The position numbers and the translations under genes are program-made. From Hofstenia miamia (Eukaryota; Xenacoelomorpha; Acoela; Hofsteniidae), in assembly GCA_900660155.1 (NCBI GenBank), contig CABFPE010000280.1, positions 742,703 through 806,702 on the forward strand: a stretch of DNA of 64,000 nucleotides. The letters are read 5' to 3'. The notes beneath the pieces are model-generated. The model was given only the letters and a program-made list of their open reading frames with translations, was not told the origin of the DNA and did not search any database. This document shows, one piece after another, positions 48,834 to 58,486 of this stretch (position 1 is the stretch's first letter; each line of letters starts with the position of its first letter).

Positions 48834-51617
48834 CACTCTGATCTTCCTCCTCCCCGTAACTCTGGCTTTTCCGTATTGCTTGTCAATGCCCACAGTCTTG
48901 TATCTTTGAACCGTCGTCTCAGCTTTTACAATTTCTTCTTGCAGTCTCCTGTTGACTTCATTTTCATCACTGAAACCTGGCTTGATCCTGCCATTGCTGA
49001 TAGTGTTGTTTTTCCCAACTCTACTCTTAAAGTTCTTTCTCGTATGGATCGATCCAGTGGTCGCCATGGTGGTGTTCTCATTGCCTCTCGTCTTCCTAAC
49101 CTTGACATCCGTCCCATTTCTTTCGATTCATTATCCTTCGATTTCTGTTGTGGCTGTGCTGTTGTTCTCAGTGACCACATTGTTTCTCTGCTCTGCGTTT
49201 ACAACCCTCCTTCGAAAAGTGCCTTCCGCATTCCCATTGCTGATTTATCATCTATGTTCGAGTCTTTTCATGACCAGTCTACCTACCTCTCTCGTCACCT
49301 TGGCTTTTCCATTCGTCCTCATTTTCTTATTTGTGGTGACTTCAATCTTCCTAATGTCTGCTGGAATGCGCTCGACTCTACTGACACTTATGAGTCTGCA
49401 GTTTTAGAAGTTTTTGCCTGCTATTCTCTTGAACAACTTGTATTTTCTCCTACTTCCAGCTCCTCTCTGCTTGATTTGGTTCTGTGCTCTCACCCCGATT
49501 ACATATTTGACATATCTGTAATCCCTGTTCCTGCTAAGCTGTCAGATCACTCATTCGTCAGCTTCAATCTGTTTGTCAACTCTACTTCTCCATCTGCTAA
49601 TCCGGCTGTTCCACAATATGCTCGATTTAACAGTGACTTTCTGTCACTTAATGCTGCTCTCTCATCTTTGCTGCCCGTTTTTAGTGATTCCTTCTCAGTT
49701 GACGATTGGTTCACTTTCTTTCATCAAGTTATTTCTTCTTATGTTCCTCGTCGGCGGAAAAAGCGTGCTTCTCTTCCTTTCTATTTTTCGTCCCTTACTG
49801 TGCATTCCTTGAATAAATTGGAATCTTACAAACGCCATTCTGGTACTACTGCTACTCCGAAGCTTGCTTCTCTCACAGAAGATGTTATCAATTTTATGGA
49901 ACTTGACAAAGTCTCTTTTCTGTCCAGCTTCTCGTCCGGTTCTCTTCAAGACTCTTATTCCTTCCTGCGTTCTCTTCATTCCAAGCCTGAGCTCCCCAAT
50001 TTGAGATGGAACCTTCGTTCTGCTCACTCTGACCTGGAGAAGGCTGATCTGTTCAACGCGTATTTTGCCTCTAACTTCTCTGTACCTGTCTCCATGTGCC
50101 CTGGTCCGCCTGCTGCCTCCCCGCTAATCCGACTTTGTGATATGGTCTTCAGCGCCCATGATATCTCTCTCATGCTTAAATCTTGCAAGTTGTCTGGTCC
50201 TTGTTATCCTGACGGTGTTCCTTCCTTTGTAATTCATGAAACCTCCTCCACGCTTTCTATCCATTTAAAGCATCTTTACTCCTTCATTTGCTCCACTAAG
50301 CGCTATCCCGCCTGTTGGAAGACATCTTGGATTTCTCCGCTGTTAAAATCTAATCAGCTTCCCTCCTCGCAGGTCACGTCCTACCGCCCAATAGCTATTC
50401 TATCTCGACTGTCTATCATCTTTGAACGCCTTGTTTTTCGTTATGTATTCCCAAAAATTCGTCACCTCATCTCTTCCTCTCAGCATGGCAACCTTCCTGG
50501 TCGCTCTACGATTACTAACCTGCTCACTCTGATCGAAAACTGCTACTTTCACTCTGATAGTAATGATCCTGGTTGTATTATCTTTCTTGACATCTCAAAA
50601 GCGTTTGATCGTCTCCCTCATTCCATTCTGCTTGACAAGTTACGTTTATTTGGTTTTGATGTGGATTTCATCGAACTGTTCCAGTCCTACCTGACCAATC
50701 GCCACCAGTGTGTCAAAATCAACTCGTCTATCTCTTCTCCTGTCTCCGTTACTAGTGGTGCCCCTCAAGGCTCAGTGTTTGCTGTTCTTTTCTTCCTCGT
50801 TGCCATTAACGACCTCCCTCATTCTGTTCTCAACTCGTCTTGCCTGTTGTATGTCGATGACACTGCGATTTTTGATTTTGGTTGGTCTTTTGCTTCGAAC
50901 ATTTTTTCTGATCTTGAGCACTTGTCTACTTGGTCCTCTGTCAACCATCTTGATTTTAGCACTACCAAGACATGTGATATTTCCTTTTCTGTGGCTCCCC
51001 CTTCTGATTTGCCTCTACCTGTGAACTTTGCGCCTCATCACACTCATCTTGGAGTTCAACTTGCTGCAAACTTAAATTGGACTGGACATGTGTCTTTGCG
51101 TCTCCGCAAAGCTAATTCCTCGCTATTTGCCCTTTTCCGTAATGTTCCTTTTAATACCTCGTCCGCTGTGAAACTCTCTTTGTTCAAGTCCATTCCTCGC
51201 GCCATTCTTCTCTACGCGTCTCCTTGTTGGTGGCCTTCTCGTGCTTTGTTCCACTCCATGGAACGTTTCCAGAAACGCGCTTTCAAATGGATTTCCTCTT
51301 TGGACTATAAAGACGCTCTGCTGAAATTCTCCACTCTCCCGCTGTCACTCTACTTCCATGCCTGTGATCTCCTTCTGTTCAATCGACTACTGACTCGCAA
51401 ATTGGATCTTGATCCTTTTGATTTCATTAAGTTCTCTAATTCCTGCTGCACTCGCTCTGATGATGTTGTCACCTTCTCCATTCGTCGTACAAAGAAACAT
51501 CGCACCCTTCACTCGTTTTTCAATCGTGCTTGTACTGCCGCTAATTACATCTTGATCTCAACCCTCCAACAGCGATTGATTTCTTTTCCCCGCCACCGAG
51601 CTTCAAGAAATCTTTGA
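48828..51617 (+). CDS. LINE ORF2 polyprotein: endonuclease and reverse transcriptase
   Basis: Nicks target DNA and reverse-transcribes the element RNA. It is open for about 929 codons from just after the ORF1 stop. The conserved endonuclease starts near 48876 (LLVNAHSL) and has ETWL, a RHGGV block, CGDFNLPNVCW and SDHSFV, the usual EEP order. The reverse transcriptase has YRPIAILSRLSIIFERLV, LPGRSTITNLL, FLDISKAFDRLP, GAPQGSVFAVLFF and the catalytic YVDD at about 50850. The C-terminal region ends with RTKKHRTLHSFFNRAC. No ATG lies near the start: the first codons before the endonuclease are TTG and others, so expression probably depends on readthrough or reinitiation. The clade is not fixed; the layout is Jockey/CR1-like. 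Confidence 0.93.
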   Translation, partial: LSHSDLPPPRNSGFSVLLVNAHSLVSLNRRLSFYNFFLQSPVDFIFITETWLDPAIADSVVFPNSTLKVLSRMDRSSGRHGGVLIASRLPNLDIRPISFDSLSFDFCCGCAVVLSDHIVSLLCVYNPPSKSAFRIPIADLSSMFESFHDQSTYLSRHLGFSIRPHFLICGDFNLPNVCWNALDSTDTYESAVLEVFACYSLEQLVFSPTSSSSLLDLVLCSHPDYIFDISVIPVPAKLSDHSFVSFNLFVNSTSPSANPAVPQYARFNSDFLSLNAALSSLLPVFSDSFSVDDWFTFFHQVISSYVPRRRKKRASLPFYFSSLTVHSLNKLESYKRHSGTTATPKLASLTEDVINFMELDKVSFLSSFSSGSLQDSYSFLRSLHSKPELPNLRWNLRSAHSDLEKADLFNAYFASNFSVPVSMCPGPPAASPLIRLCDMVFSAHDISLMLKSCKLSGPCYPDGVPSFVIHETSSTLSIHLKHLYSFICSTKRYPACWKTSWISPLLKSNQLPSSQVTSYRPIAILSRLSIIFERLVFRYVFPKIRHLISSSQHGNLPGRSTITNLLTLIENCYFHSDSNDPGCIIFLDISKAFDRLPHSILLDKLRLFGFDVDFIELFQSYLTNRHQCVKINSSISSPVSVTSGAPQGSVFAVLFFLVAINDLPHSVLNSSCLLYVDDTAIFDFGWSFASNIFSDLEHLSTWSSVNHLDFSTTKTCDISFSVAPPSDLPLPVNFAPHHTHLGVQLAANLNWTGHVSLRLRKANSSLFALFRNVPFNTSSAVKLSLFKSIPRAILLYASPCWWPSRALFHSMERFQKRAFKWISSLDYKDALLKFSTLPLSLYFHACDLLLFNRLLTRKLDLDPFDFIKFSNSCCTRSDDVVTFSIRRTKKHRTLHSFFNRACTAANYILISTLQQRLISFPRHRASRNL

Positions 51618-51790
51618 TGGCTTTCCTCTTTGCTGAGCCCTTCTCCGACTTCGCCTACTCTTCCATTTGCTCCTATTTCATCTCCTGTGACTGTCCTTGC
51701 TGCCGTAAAACTTGAATTGTTTTTATTTTTGTTGTGTATGCCTTCAGCGGCTAAATAAAGTCATTGATTATTATTATTATTATTATTATC
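51618..51790 (+). other. LINE 3' UTR and (TTA)n tail
   Basis: A short pyrimidine-rich 3' UTR with AATAAAG near 51755 is followed by about seven TTA units ending just before the duplicated target. Confidence 0.85.
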
Positions 51791-51802
51791 TTAATTAGAT
51801 TT
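51791..51802. repeat. LINE target-site duplication (right)
   Basis: TTAATTAGATTT, identical to 48073-48084. Confidence 0.93.
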
Positions 51803-52010
51803 TATATTTTTTCTTGATGAAAATTTGGAGTATAAGTATATAATTTATCATAATATATAAAAGGTCTCAAAATCATATTCATTAATAAATTAATTTTTCC
51901 ACATCCTGATTTTCCATATATAAGCATTTTAAAGGCTTCTACTAAGAAATCTATAGGTGATTTGTCATTTTTCACTTTTGGAGTATCCTAATTATATGAC
52001 CCTGTAACCC
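51803..52010 (-). pseudogene. Polinton packaging ATPase remnant, upstream part
   Basis: Minus strand has a P-loop (Walker A) block of the GKSGCGK type near 51910, followed by YDKLYTYTPNFH, as in Polinton ATPases. It is separated from its other part by the LINE. Confidence 0.72.
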
Positions 52011-52669
52011 AAATTTAATTTTCCTGCTTTGGCAATGTAGGGTGAAAATTCACTCAAGTTTCATCTTCCACACAGTAATTATTAATTACTGTCTTGCCCA
52101 TTTGATTAAGAATAGCCAACACGTTTTTTGCACACTTCAACCTTTGAACTTTGTTAACTTCTATTAAATAATGTAGAACCTAGACAGAGCAGAGTTTTCA
52201 CATTTTTAGGTCTTCTTTCAATATGGGGAGAATAGCATTTTTATTACTTTCCAAAATGTTTGAAATGGACTATGAACAATGTTTTGGGTTTTCAGTTATT
52301 AGCTCTTTCACATGTAGGATGTTGTTTTCACCTTTGGAAATGCAAGGCTGCCCTAACCTTGGCTGATGATCACAAATTCGTTTCCCCTGGTCAAATCAGA
52401 GCACCACAATTTCACTGACGAATAAATAGTTTGTAAATCAGAAAATGCTGTAGAAAGTTTTTTTGTAAATATTTGTAGGAGTTCATTCATTTTTTTATTT
52501 CAATGTAACAATAGAATTTAGCATAATCAAATTTTCATTCCATTGCACCTGTAAAAGGGAAAGACAAATAATGAAATATTTGGATTAAAGTTTATATTCA
52601 TTGCATCTGTCAACAATGTTCACAAATAATGAAGTAATGAGAGAACAATTCAATGTTCAAATCACCCAA
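52011..52669. other. Polinton interior, no gene recognised
   Basis: Decayed sequence between the ATPase and the small basic gene. Nothing identifiable. Confidence 0.4.
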
Positions 52670-52933
52670 TCATATTATGAGAATATTCATGAAATGTGAA
52701 TTAACATGCATAAAAAAGATAATAACCCTACATAATCTACTAATGTGATAAAAACTCCAGGATAAAGACTTTTCAGACACATAGAGTTTTTTTTGTGTAT
52801 TCCTTGTATTCTTTTTGGAAATTTTCTTTCTATATATGTTTGCAAATTTTTTGTATGGAAATCTGCCTCTAAATTTCTTTGAAAATTTTCTATCTATATT
52901 TTTTGGTGAATGTTCCTTAAAAATTCTTACCAT
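52670..52933 (-). pseudogene. small lysine/arginine-rich Polinton-internal reading frame
   Basis: An 87-codon frame begins MVRIFKEHSPKNIDRKFSKK and is strongly basic in its first half. It could be a DNA-condensing virion protein by composition only. It lies next to the right end repeat. Confidence 0.35.
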
Positions 52934-53034
52934 CTATGCATGTGTAAAAGAGAAATATATATTTTTAACATACAATATTATTATTTCTTAAACTTAGTAA
53001 CAAGTGTTAAATTTCATTGTGTGTTCAAAGTTTA

Positions 53035-54378
53035 ATAAAATAAAGAACATGAATTAACCAGTCCAAAAGAAGTATTCAAGCATGTAGAAAATATCTTTGA
53101 AATACAGAAATTTAATTATCCTAAGTTAAACCATGTGATATTCAAAACCTGTTTAGCTTACTTACATCTATATATGGTTAGTTTTGAGAAGAACATTTCA
53201 ATAAGTGATATACTAGATAAATTTGACCAGGAAATTGGTTTGATTTGGTCCAAGGGAAGGATACTTAACAAGCCTATTTGAATATTTATTTGGAAGCTTC
53301 CAATGTTGTCATAGACATTCAATTCTTCATGATGCCTATAGCAGATATTACAATGAAACAGGATTGGTTCAAGGATATTGCTATGCAATTAAAAATACTT
53401 GCAATTTTATAAAAAAAGTCCCTTATTAGAACATATTACAAGGTTTATGTTTTGCCTCAAAAAATAGAATTTTAAAGCCAAATTTTCATGAGGTTAGAAT
53501 TTCATAATCAAATTCACATGAATTTTACTATATAAAATGAAACAATAGAATGTGATGAGATCATAATGGGACCCAGTAATATTTCAAATTCAACAAAAAT
53601 ATTAAATATCTCATTAAAAACATTTTAATCATTTTTAGACACTCTCCAATTGCTTTTAAATAAAAAATTATGTCTAGATACTTATTTTCAAATTTAATAG
53701 GTTAAAGGGTTCTCAAAAAAATTGATCATTTTCTATATTATATATTGGAAATGTATTTTATATGATGTTTAGCAACTGTTACAAATGGAGAGCAGTGGTG
53801 TGTTGTGTGGAAGTTTGGCAAAATTGATTCATGAATGATGAAGTTAAGATTAAATTGTGATTGAGTGCTAGCAAACCCTAATATGTTTGATTCACAAAAT
53901 TAGAACCTAAATTTTATTTTGGATTTGTAATGTGTTCCTAATCTAAAGAAAAAATGTTGTAACATTGCACAATCTCACAAAATTTGCGCTGATAAATGAA
54001 TTGTGATTGGCTGACAGATGTAAAATTTACTGTAGAAAAGATTGGTCAAAAGTCTCAAGCCTGAGACAAAATTAATGAATTTTATGTTTTCAGTGATTTT
54101 TGATTTATTTTATGTTTTATTTAATAATGGATTTTACTATAAAAAATGAAACAAATATCATAGAATCCATTGCATTTTAGCTTCTTTGTAATTAATTAAG
54201 ATATAATTTAATTACTACAATGGCTACAATATAACTAATAATTAGCTTAAAAAGAAGATATAGAGCAAAATAACTAAGTGAAAGGGGTTAAAAATTAAAC
54301 TTTTAAATTTTAGTACTAGAGGGTTTCCTTCAATGTTATGGTAATAAATGGAGGTTACAGCCATTGTAGTAGTATAAC
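53035..54378 (-). repeat. Polinton right terminal inverted repeat, enlarged
   Basis: Matches the left repeat in two blocks, 53035-53546 and about 54132-54378. About 580 bp absent from the left copy lies between them. An open stretch of about 70 codons (53062-53280, plus strand) lies inside it. Confidence 0.88.
53547..54131. repeat. extra segment inside the right Polinton repeat
   Basis: Absent from the left repeat. It is bordered by direct copies of an ATTTTACTATA-AAAATGAAACAA block (about 53522-53546 and 54132-54156), which occurs once in the left repeat. It has no coding capacity. It may be a small insertion or a local duplication product. Confidence 0.6.
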
Positions 54379-54381
54379 AGT

Positions 54382-55309
54382 TTACATTACAAAAATATTT
54401 ATTAGCATGCTATGCATCTGTAGTGTTTCTCCATGTCCCATGTCATTTGGAAACACTATGTTCACATTATGTTTCCATTACATTTACATATTGGAATTGT
54501 ATGTGGTGTGGAAACAATGTTTTTAATTTGGAATTTCATTTTCCATAATGCAACTTGCAAGAAATCACTGGGCAAAATGAGATCATACCAAATGGCTTTC
54601 AAAAGCATGAGATTTTATATTAAACATTGAGTTTCTTTCAACTTCATCAATGTAGGAAATGCATTTGGAATCAAAGTATATATTTAATTGTTTATTATAT
54701 TTGTAATCAGTGTGAAACAAGAGTGTTCAGTTCTTTGATCCAATTTTAGGTATTTAAAAGCTTATTATTAACAGAATAGTAAAGACAACATATTTGTCTC
54801 TGATGCTTTCAAATATGCATCATATGTGCTATTTAACTTTCAGAAATTCATCATTTGTAGTACTGTGATTCAAATTTTTCAGTGATTCTGTACAAAATTT
54901 CTTATTAATAATGAATAAAATTATTCAACCATTTTATCTGATGATATTGATATGCTATGCAATCACCGAATTATTGTAAACACTCGCAAAATGTGTCTTC
55001 AAGTTATTTCAGTTTTTGGTATTAGATAAATAATATATATGTATTGGATTAAATAAAGAATGACTTAAAAAAGTAATGTGATTAAACTGCATCTTAAAAC
55101 TATTGATTCAAACACCAAAGGCAAAAATAATAATGAATAAATGATAATAATAAATAATTGATCAACTCGCTCAATAGACACTGGAAAGTTCAAATTTTGA
55201 TTAAATTATGTTGATAGCCATCATAAATGCATGCTTAGTTATTTTTATCTATGCATACAATCATACTCAATTAACAGCAATAAATGTTAATATTTTAATT
55301 TAAATTTAT
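54382..55309. other. AT-rich interval right of the Polinton
   Basis: Only chance frames; nothing recognised. Confidence 0.45.
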
Positions 55310-55632
55310 AAAACAGTGTATGACATTAGTCAGATTGTTATCCTTAAACTTTCAAAACAGTGTATGCCATAAGCCAGATTAGCCAACCAGATTGCTATTT
55401 TAAAATTCCCTTAAATTTTCAAAACAGCATATGCTATAAGCCAGTTTATCCAATCAGATTGCTATTTTAAATTTCTCTTCAATTTTCAAAACAGCATTTG
55501 CTATAAGCCAGTTTATCCAATCAGATTGCTATTTTAAAATTCCGTTAAATTTTCAAAACAGCATATGCAATAAGCCAGATTTTCCAATCAGATTGCTATT
55601 TTAAAATTCTGTTAAATTTTCAAAACAGTATC
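55310..55632. repeat. 67-bp minisatellite
   Basis: AAAACAG starts recur at 55354, 55421, 55488, 55555 and 55622 (period 67), with a shorter 44-bp unit at 55310. Units share AAGCCAG...CAATCAGATTGCTATTTT and differ at several bases each, so the array is older than the 167-bp one. Confidence 0.93.
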
Positions 55633-56794
55633 TCTTATCAAAGTTATATTTTAGATATTGACAAAGATTAAAAAGTCTTCAAAAAAATTATACTAGTATA
55701 TTCTAAATTGTATATTATATTATTTATAACTGAAAATAAAGGAGCTGCATTTTAAATTATAAATGTCTGTGAAAATAGAAATATTTGAAAAATTAATAAA
55801 AAATATAAAATTAGTTTAATCAACACCGAAAAAACATCATGTGCATGTTAGCTATGTTGTTTTAAAGTGTTTTGAAAATATTTTGGAATGTCCAGAAAAG
55901 GCAGGTTTTGTAAAAAATGCAAAAAAATTGCTCAAAAACATATTGGCACATAGTTTAAATGGGGTATAATTGAATAATTATGTATATGGGTATGGCTGTA
56001 GTTTTTTTACCCCTGGCTGTAAAATCCTGAATTTCTAAAAAATACATTTTTTCTTATCAAAGTCATTAGAAAAGTGTAAAAAGTTATTAAAAAATGATCA
56101 TTATTAGAAAACTGCATATATATACAACCAGTGTACTCATTACTACTAAGGTATTAATTTATTTAATGTTACTTCTATATAATTTAAGATTTGTAATTCA
56201 ATCTATCAAAAATGAATTTTTCTATCACAGATTTTAATGCACTCTACTAAATTTCTTTTAATATCTTGCAATATAAATTTTGGGTTTGTTCCTTAGTTTG
56301 CCATTGTTTGTGCCAGCGTAAAAAGTTAGTGAATAAAATGGGCAAAAGAAAATTTGATTTGCCTTTAAAAATAGCAAAAATTGGCAGTTTTACGAAAGTA
56401 GGCCATTTTTGAGAATATAGCTCAGTTAGTTTATTTGATTTGCAAAACATATTGTAATTGTATACTAGATTTCACGCTTTCATTCAATTTTTTTGCTAGT
56501 TTCCTCAAAATCATAGAATGTGACTAAGGGATTTTTCTACTAGATGCTTCAATTTGAAACAATGCTTGAATATTTATTCTATGCTATGTCTTGATTTTGC
56601 ATACCTATATTCAAATGCTTGCATTATCACTATATTGTTTAGGAAGCTGCAGTCCTATAATGATTGATTTGTAAAAGTATAATTAATTTTTTTATGATTT
56701 ATTTTTGTACTTAGCAATTTGTTTACTATAGTAAGCATTTTCTAAGTAAATTTATAAGTGTAAATCGTTTCTGTAAGAAAATTTTATTTCGATT
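55633..56794. other. AT-rich interval, nothing recognised
   Basis: Only chance frames. Confidence 0.45.
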
Positions 56795-57130
56795 ATCTAT
56801 TTTTGTGGATTCCAAAAAATTTCTGAAATTTGCTGTTTCACTTGTAAAATATTTATGTGGATTCCACAAAACGTTGGAAGAGAAATTTATGTCAATTTTC
56901 TATTTTTGGGGATTCCGAAAATTTCTGAAATTTGCTGTTTCACTTGTAAAATATTTATGTGGATTCCACAAAACGTTGGAAGAGAAATTTATGTCGATTT
57001 TCTATTTTTGGGGATTCCCAAAATTTCTGAAATTTGCTGTTTCACTGGTAAAATATTTTTGTGGATTCCACAAAACTTTAGAAGAAAATTGTTTAACTTG
57101 AAAATTATTTTTGTGGATTCCACAAAATAT
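56795..57130. repeat. 102-bp tandem repeat with hairpin motif
   Basis: GAAATTTGCTGTTTCAC recurs at 56825, 56927 and 57029 (period 102). Each unit includes the near-palindrome TTGTGGATTCCACAAAA. Because 102 is divisible by three, overlapping frames stay open and encode 34-residue repeats. The two parallel open frames and low-complexity product argue for a non-coding minisatellite. Confidence 0.92.
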
Positions 57131-57968
57131 TTGAACTTTTTGAAACTAAAATATTAATATTAAAAATTGAAAATGTGATTTATCCATTTTTATGTGACTC
57201 TATGTTAATTCTAACAATCAAAATTCAAAATTATTGTAACCATTTCAGCGGCATTTCTTGTACAATAGTGTATCTATATATTTATAAGATAACGTGCGTG
57301 TTATACTGTGTCACACCTACAAGCAGGGCAATTGAGTGTTTTCACAGATGGGTCATTTTATCCGGGCCCATGAGGTCTAATGGCGCCATATGCGCCAACA
57401 ATATCATTTGGAACGTATTTTGACTAAAATTGTAAGTGTTGTGGACATATAAATATGATACAGCTAACCCAGTTCTTTTACAAAATCAAAATATATTTAT
57501 GTCCTAATTTTACATTGTTTTGCATCTAGATCTAACCAATATAACAAAAGTTATTCATTTGTTTATTCTGGCCTCTTTATTGAAAATAATTATTTTTAGT
57601 CTTGTATTTTCATTCGCAATTAAATATAAAATGAATATGTTCCAGCTTTTCCGCCAACCGCCTGCAGATGTGGTTAGTTAAGACCATATGCAATCAATTT
57701 TAGATATTTCTGAAACAGGCTTGCTTGAGCTAACATACCACATTTTCACAGCAAATAGTAATATTGGCATTTTTTAATGACAGTTCATTGACCAAATACT
57801 TTAGAAACTGACGCAACTGGCCTTATAGCATTTCTATGAAATATATAAAATTTGAGTTTGCTGACCATAACCTACCCTAGTTATAAGTGCGGAATCTCAC
57901 AGAATGTGGTGATTTCTATTGAATTTTTGCTTTGCGTAGATTGTATTTTTACAAAAATCAATATTATA
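57131..57968. other. AT-rich interval, nothing recognised
   Basis: Contains a GC-richer patch at about 57290-57415 with the small inverted repeat GGCGCCATATGCGCC. No gene recognised. Confidence 0.4.
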
Positions 57969-58486
57969 CTTAACTGGACCAGCGTGCCATATATGGCACG
58001 TTTCTTAAAAGCATGCTAGCACTCCCCCTTCGACAACTAAAAGTACTGAAATTATTGATTACAAATAGTTTAAATTGTAAGTCAACTAATTAAAGGATTA
58101 GTATTCATTCGTGTTATTCTCTTAGATGCAGCGGGCGTATAAACTTCGTTTGAATACAAATTATATAAAATGTGCGCCATGTCTAAGCAATCTCTTTATT
58201 GTGGCTGTTGTTTTTAATCAATTTATTTTGTAATTTTTTTTATTTTCACGTTTGTATCATTTTTACACAGTAAAATTCCTTAAAAAGATGTAGCTAAATT
58301 TATACATTTTAGAAAAATTAGTACTATAGTAGACCAGTGTGACATATTTGGGACAGGTTCTAATCAGATTGAAAATTAAAAAAATTTTGAAATAAAATGT
58401 ATTCATGTAATAATTATGTAGCATTTTTATGAATACGACTATAAAAAATGAATTTTATGCATTAATGTATATTTGGTCCAGTTAAG
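57969..58486. mobile_element. candidate MITE with 13-bp inverted ends
   Basis: CTTAACTGGACCA at 57969-57981 is matched by its exact inverse TGGTCCAGTTAAG at 58474-58486. It is 518 bp long without coding capacity. Next to the left end is the perfect palindrome CGTGCCATATATGGCACG (57983-58000). The target duplication is not clear. Confidence 0.5.

Larger units (their letters stand above)
48085..51790 (+). mobile_element. LINE with both ORFs open, 12-bp TSD
   Basis: A 3.7-kb non-LTR retrotransposon inserted in the Polinton ATPase gene, in the opposite orientation. An exact 12-bp duplication TTAATTAGATTT flanks it. It carries ORF1 (RRM-like), ORF2 (endonuclease plus reverse transcriptase), a short 3' UTR and a (TTA)n tail. 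It is much GC-richer than its surroundings and strongly pyrimidine-rich on the plus strand. Open ORFs and an exact TSD indicate a recent insertion. The 5' end is only 5 bases before the ORF1 ATG, so a 5' UTR may have been lost. Confidence 0.96.
36988..54381 (-). mobile_element. Polinton (Maverick) fossil with two later insertions
   Basis: Long inverted repeats bound the locus: about 36990-37690 matches the reverse complement of about 53035-54378. Between them, on the minus strand, lie pieces typical of Polintons: adenovirus-type cysteine protease, hydrophobic repeat protein, penton-like protein, major capsid protein, further structural-type proteins, packaging ATPase and a small basic protein. 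The order is compatible with the family. It is broken, with many breaks (well over ten). A Mutator-like element (41954-45517) and a LINE (48085-51790) are nested in it; without them about 10 kb remains. The family's DNA polymerase B and integrase were not recognised. The two end repeats differ at about 4% in the best-conserved block and about 7% in another, so the insertion is old but not ancient. The exact termini and the 6-bp target duplication could not be fixed. Confidence 0.85.

Noticed and set aside
56805-57157. 98- and 100-codon frames
   Set aside because: Both are readings of the 102-bp minisatellite in different frames.
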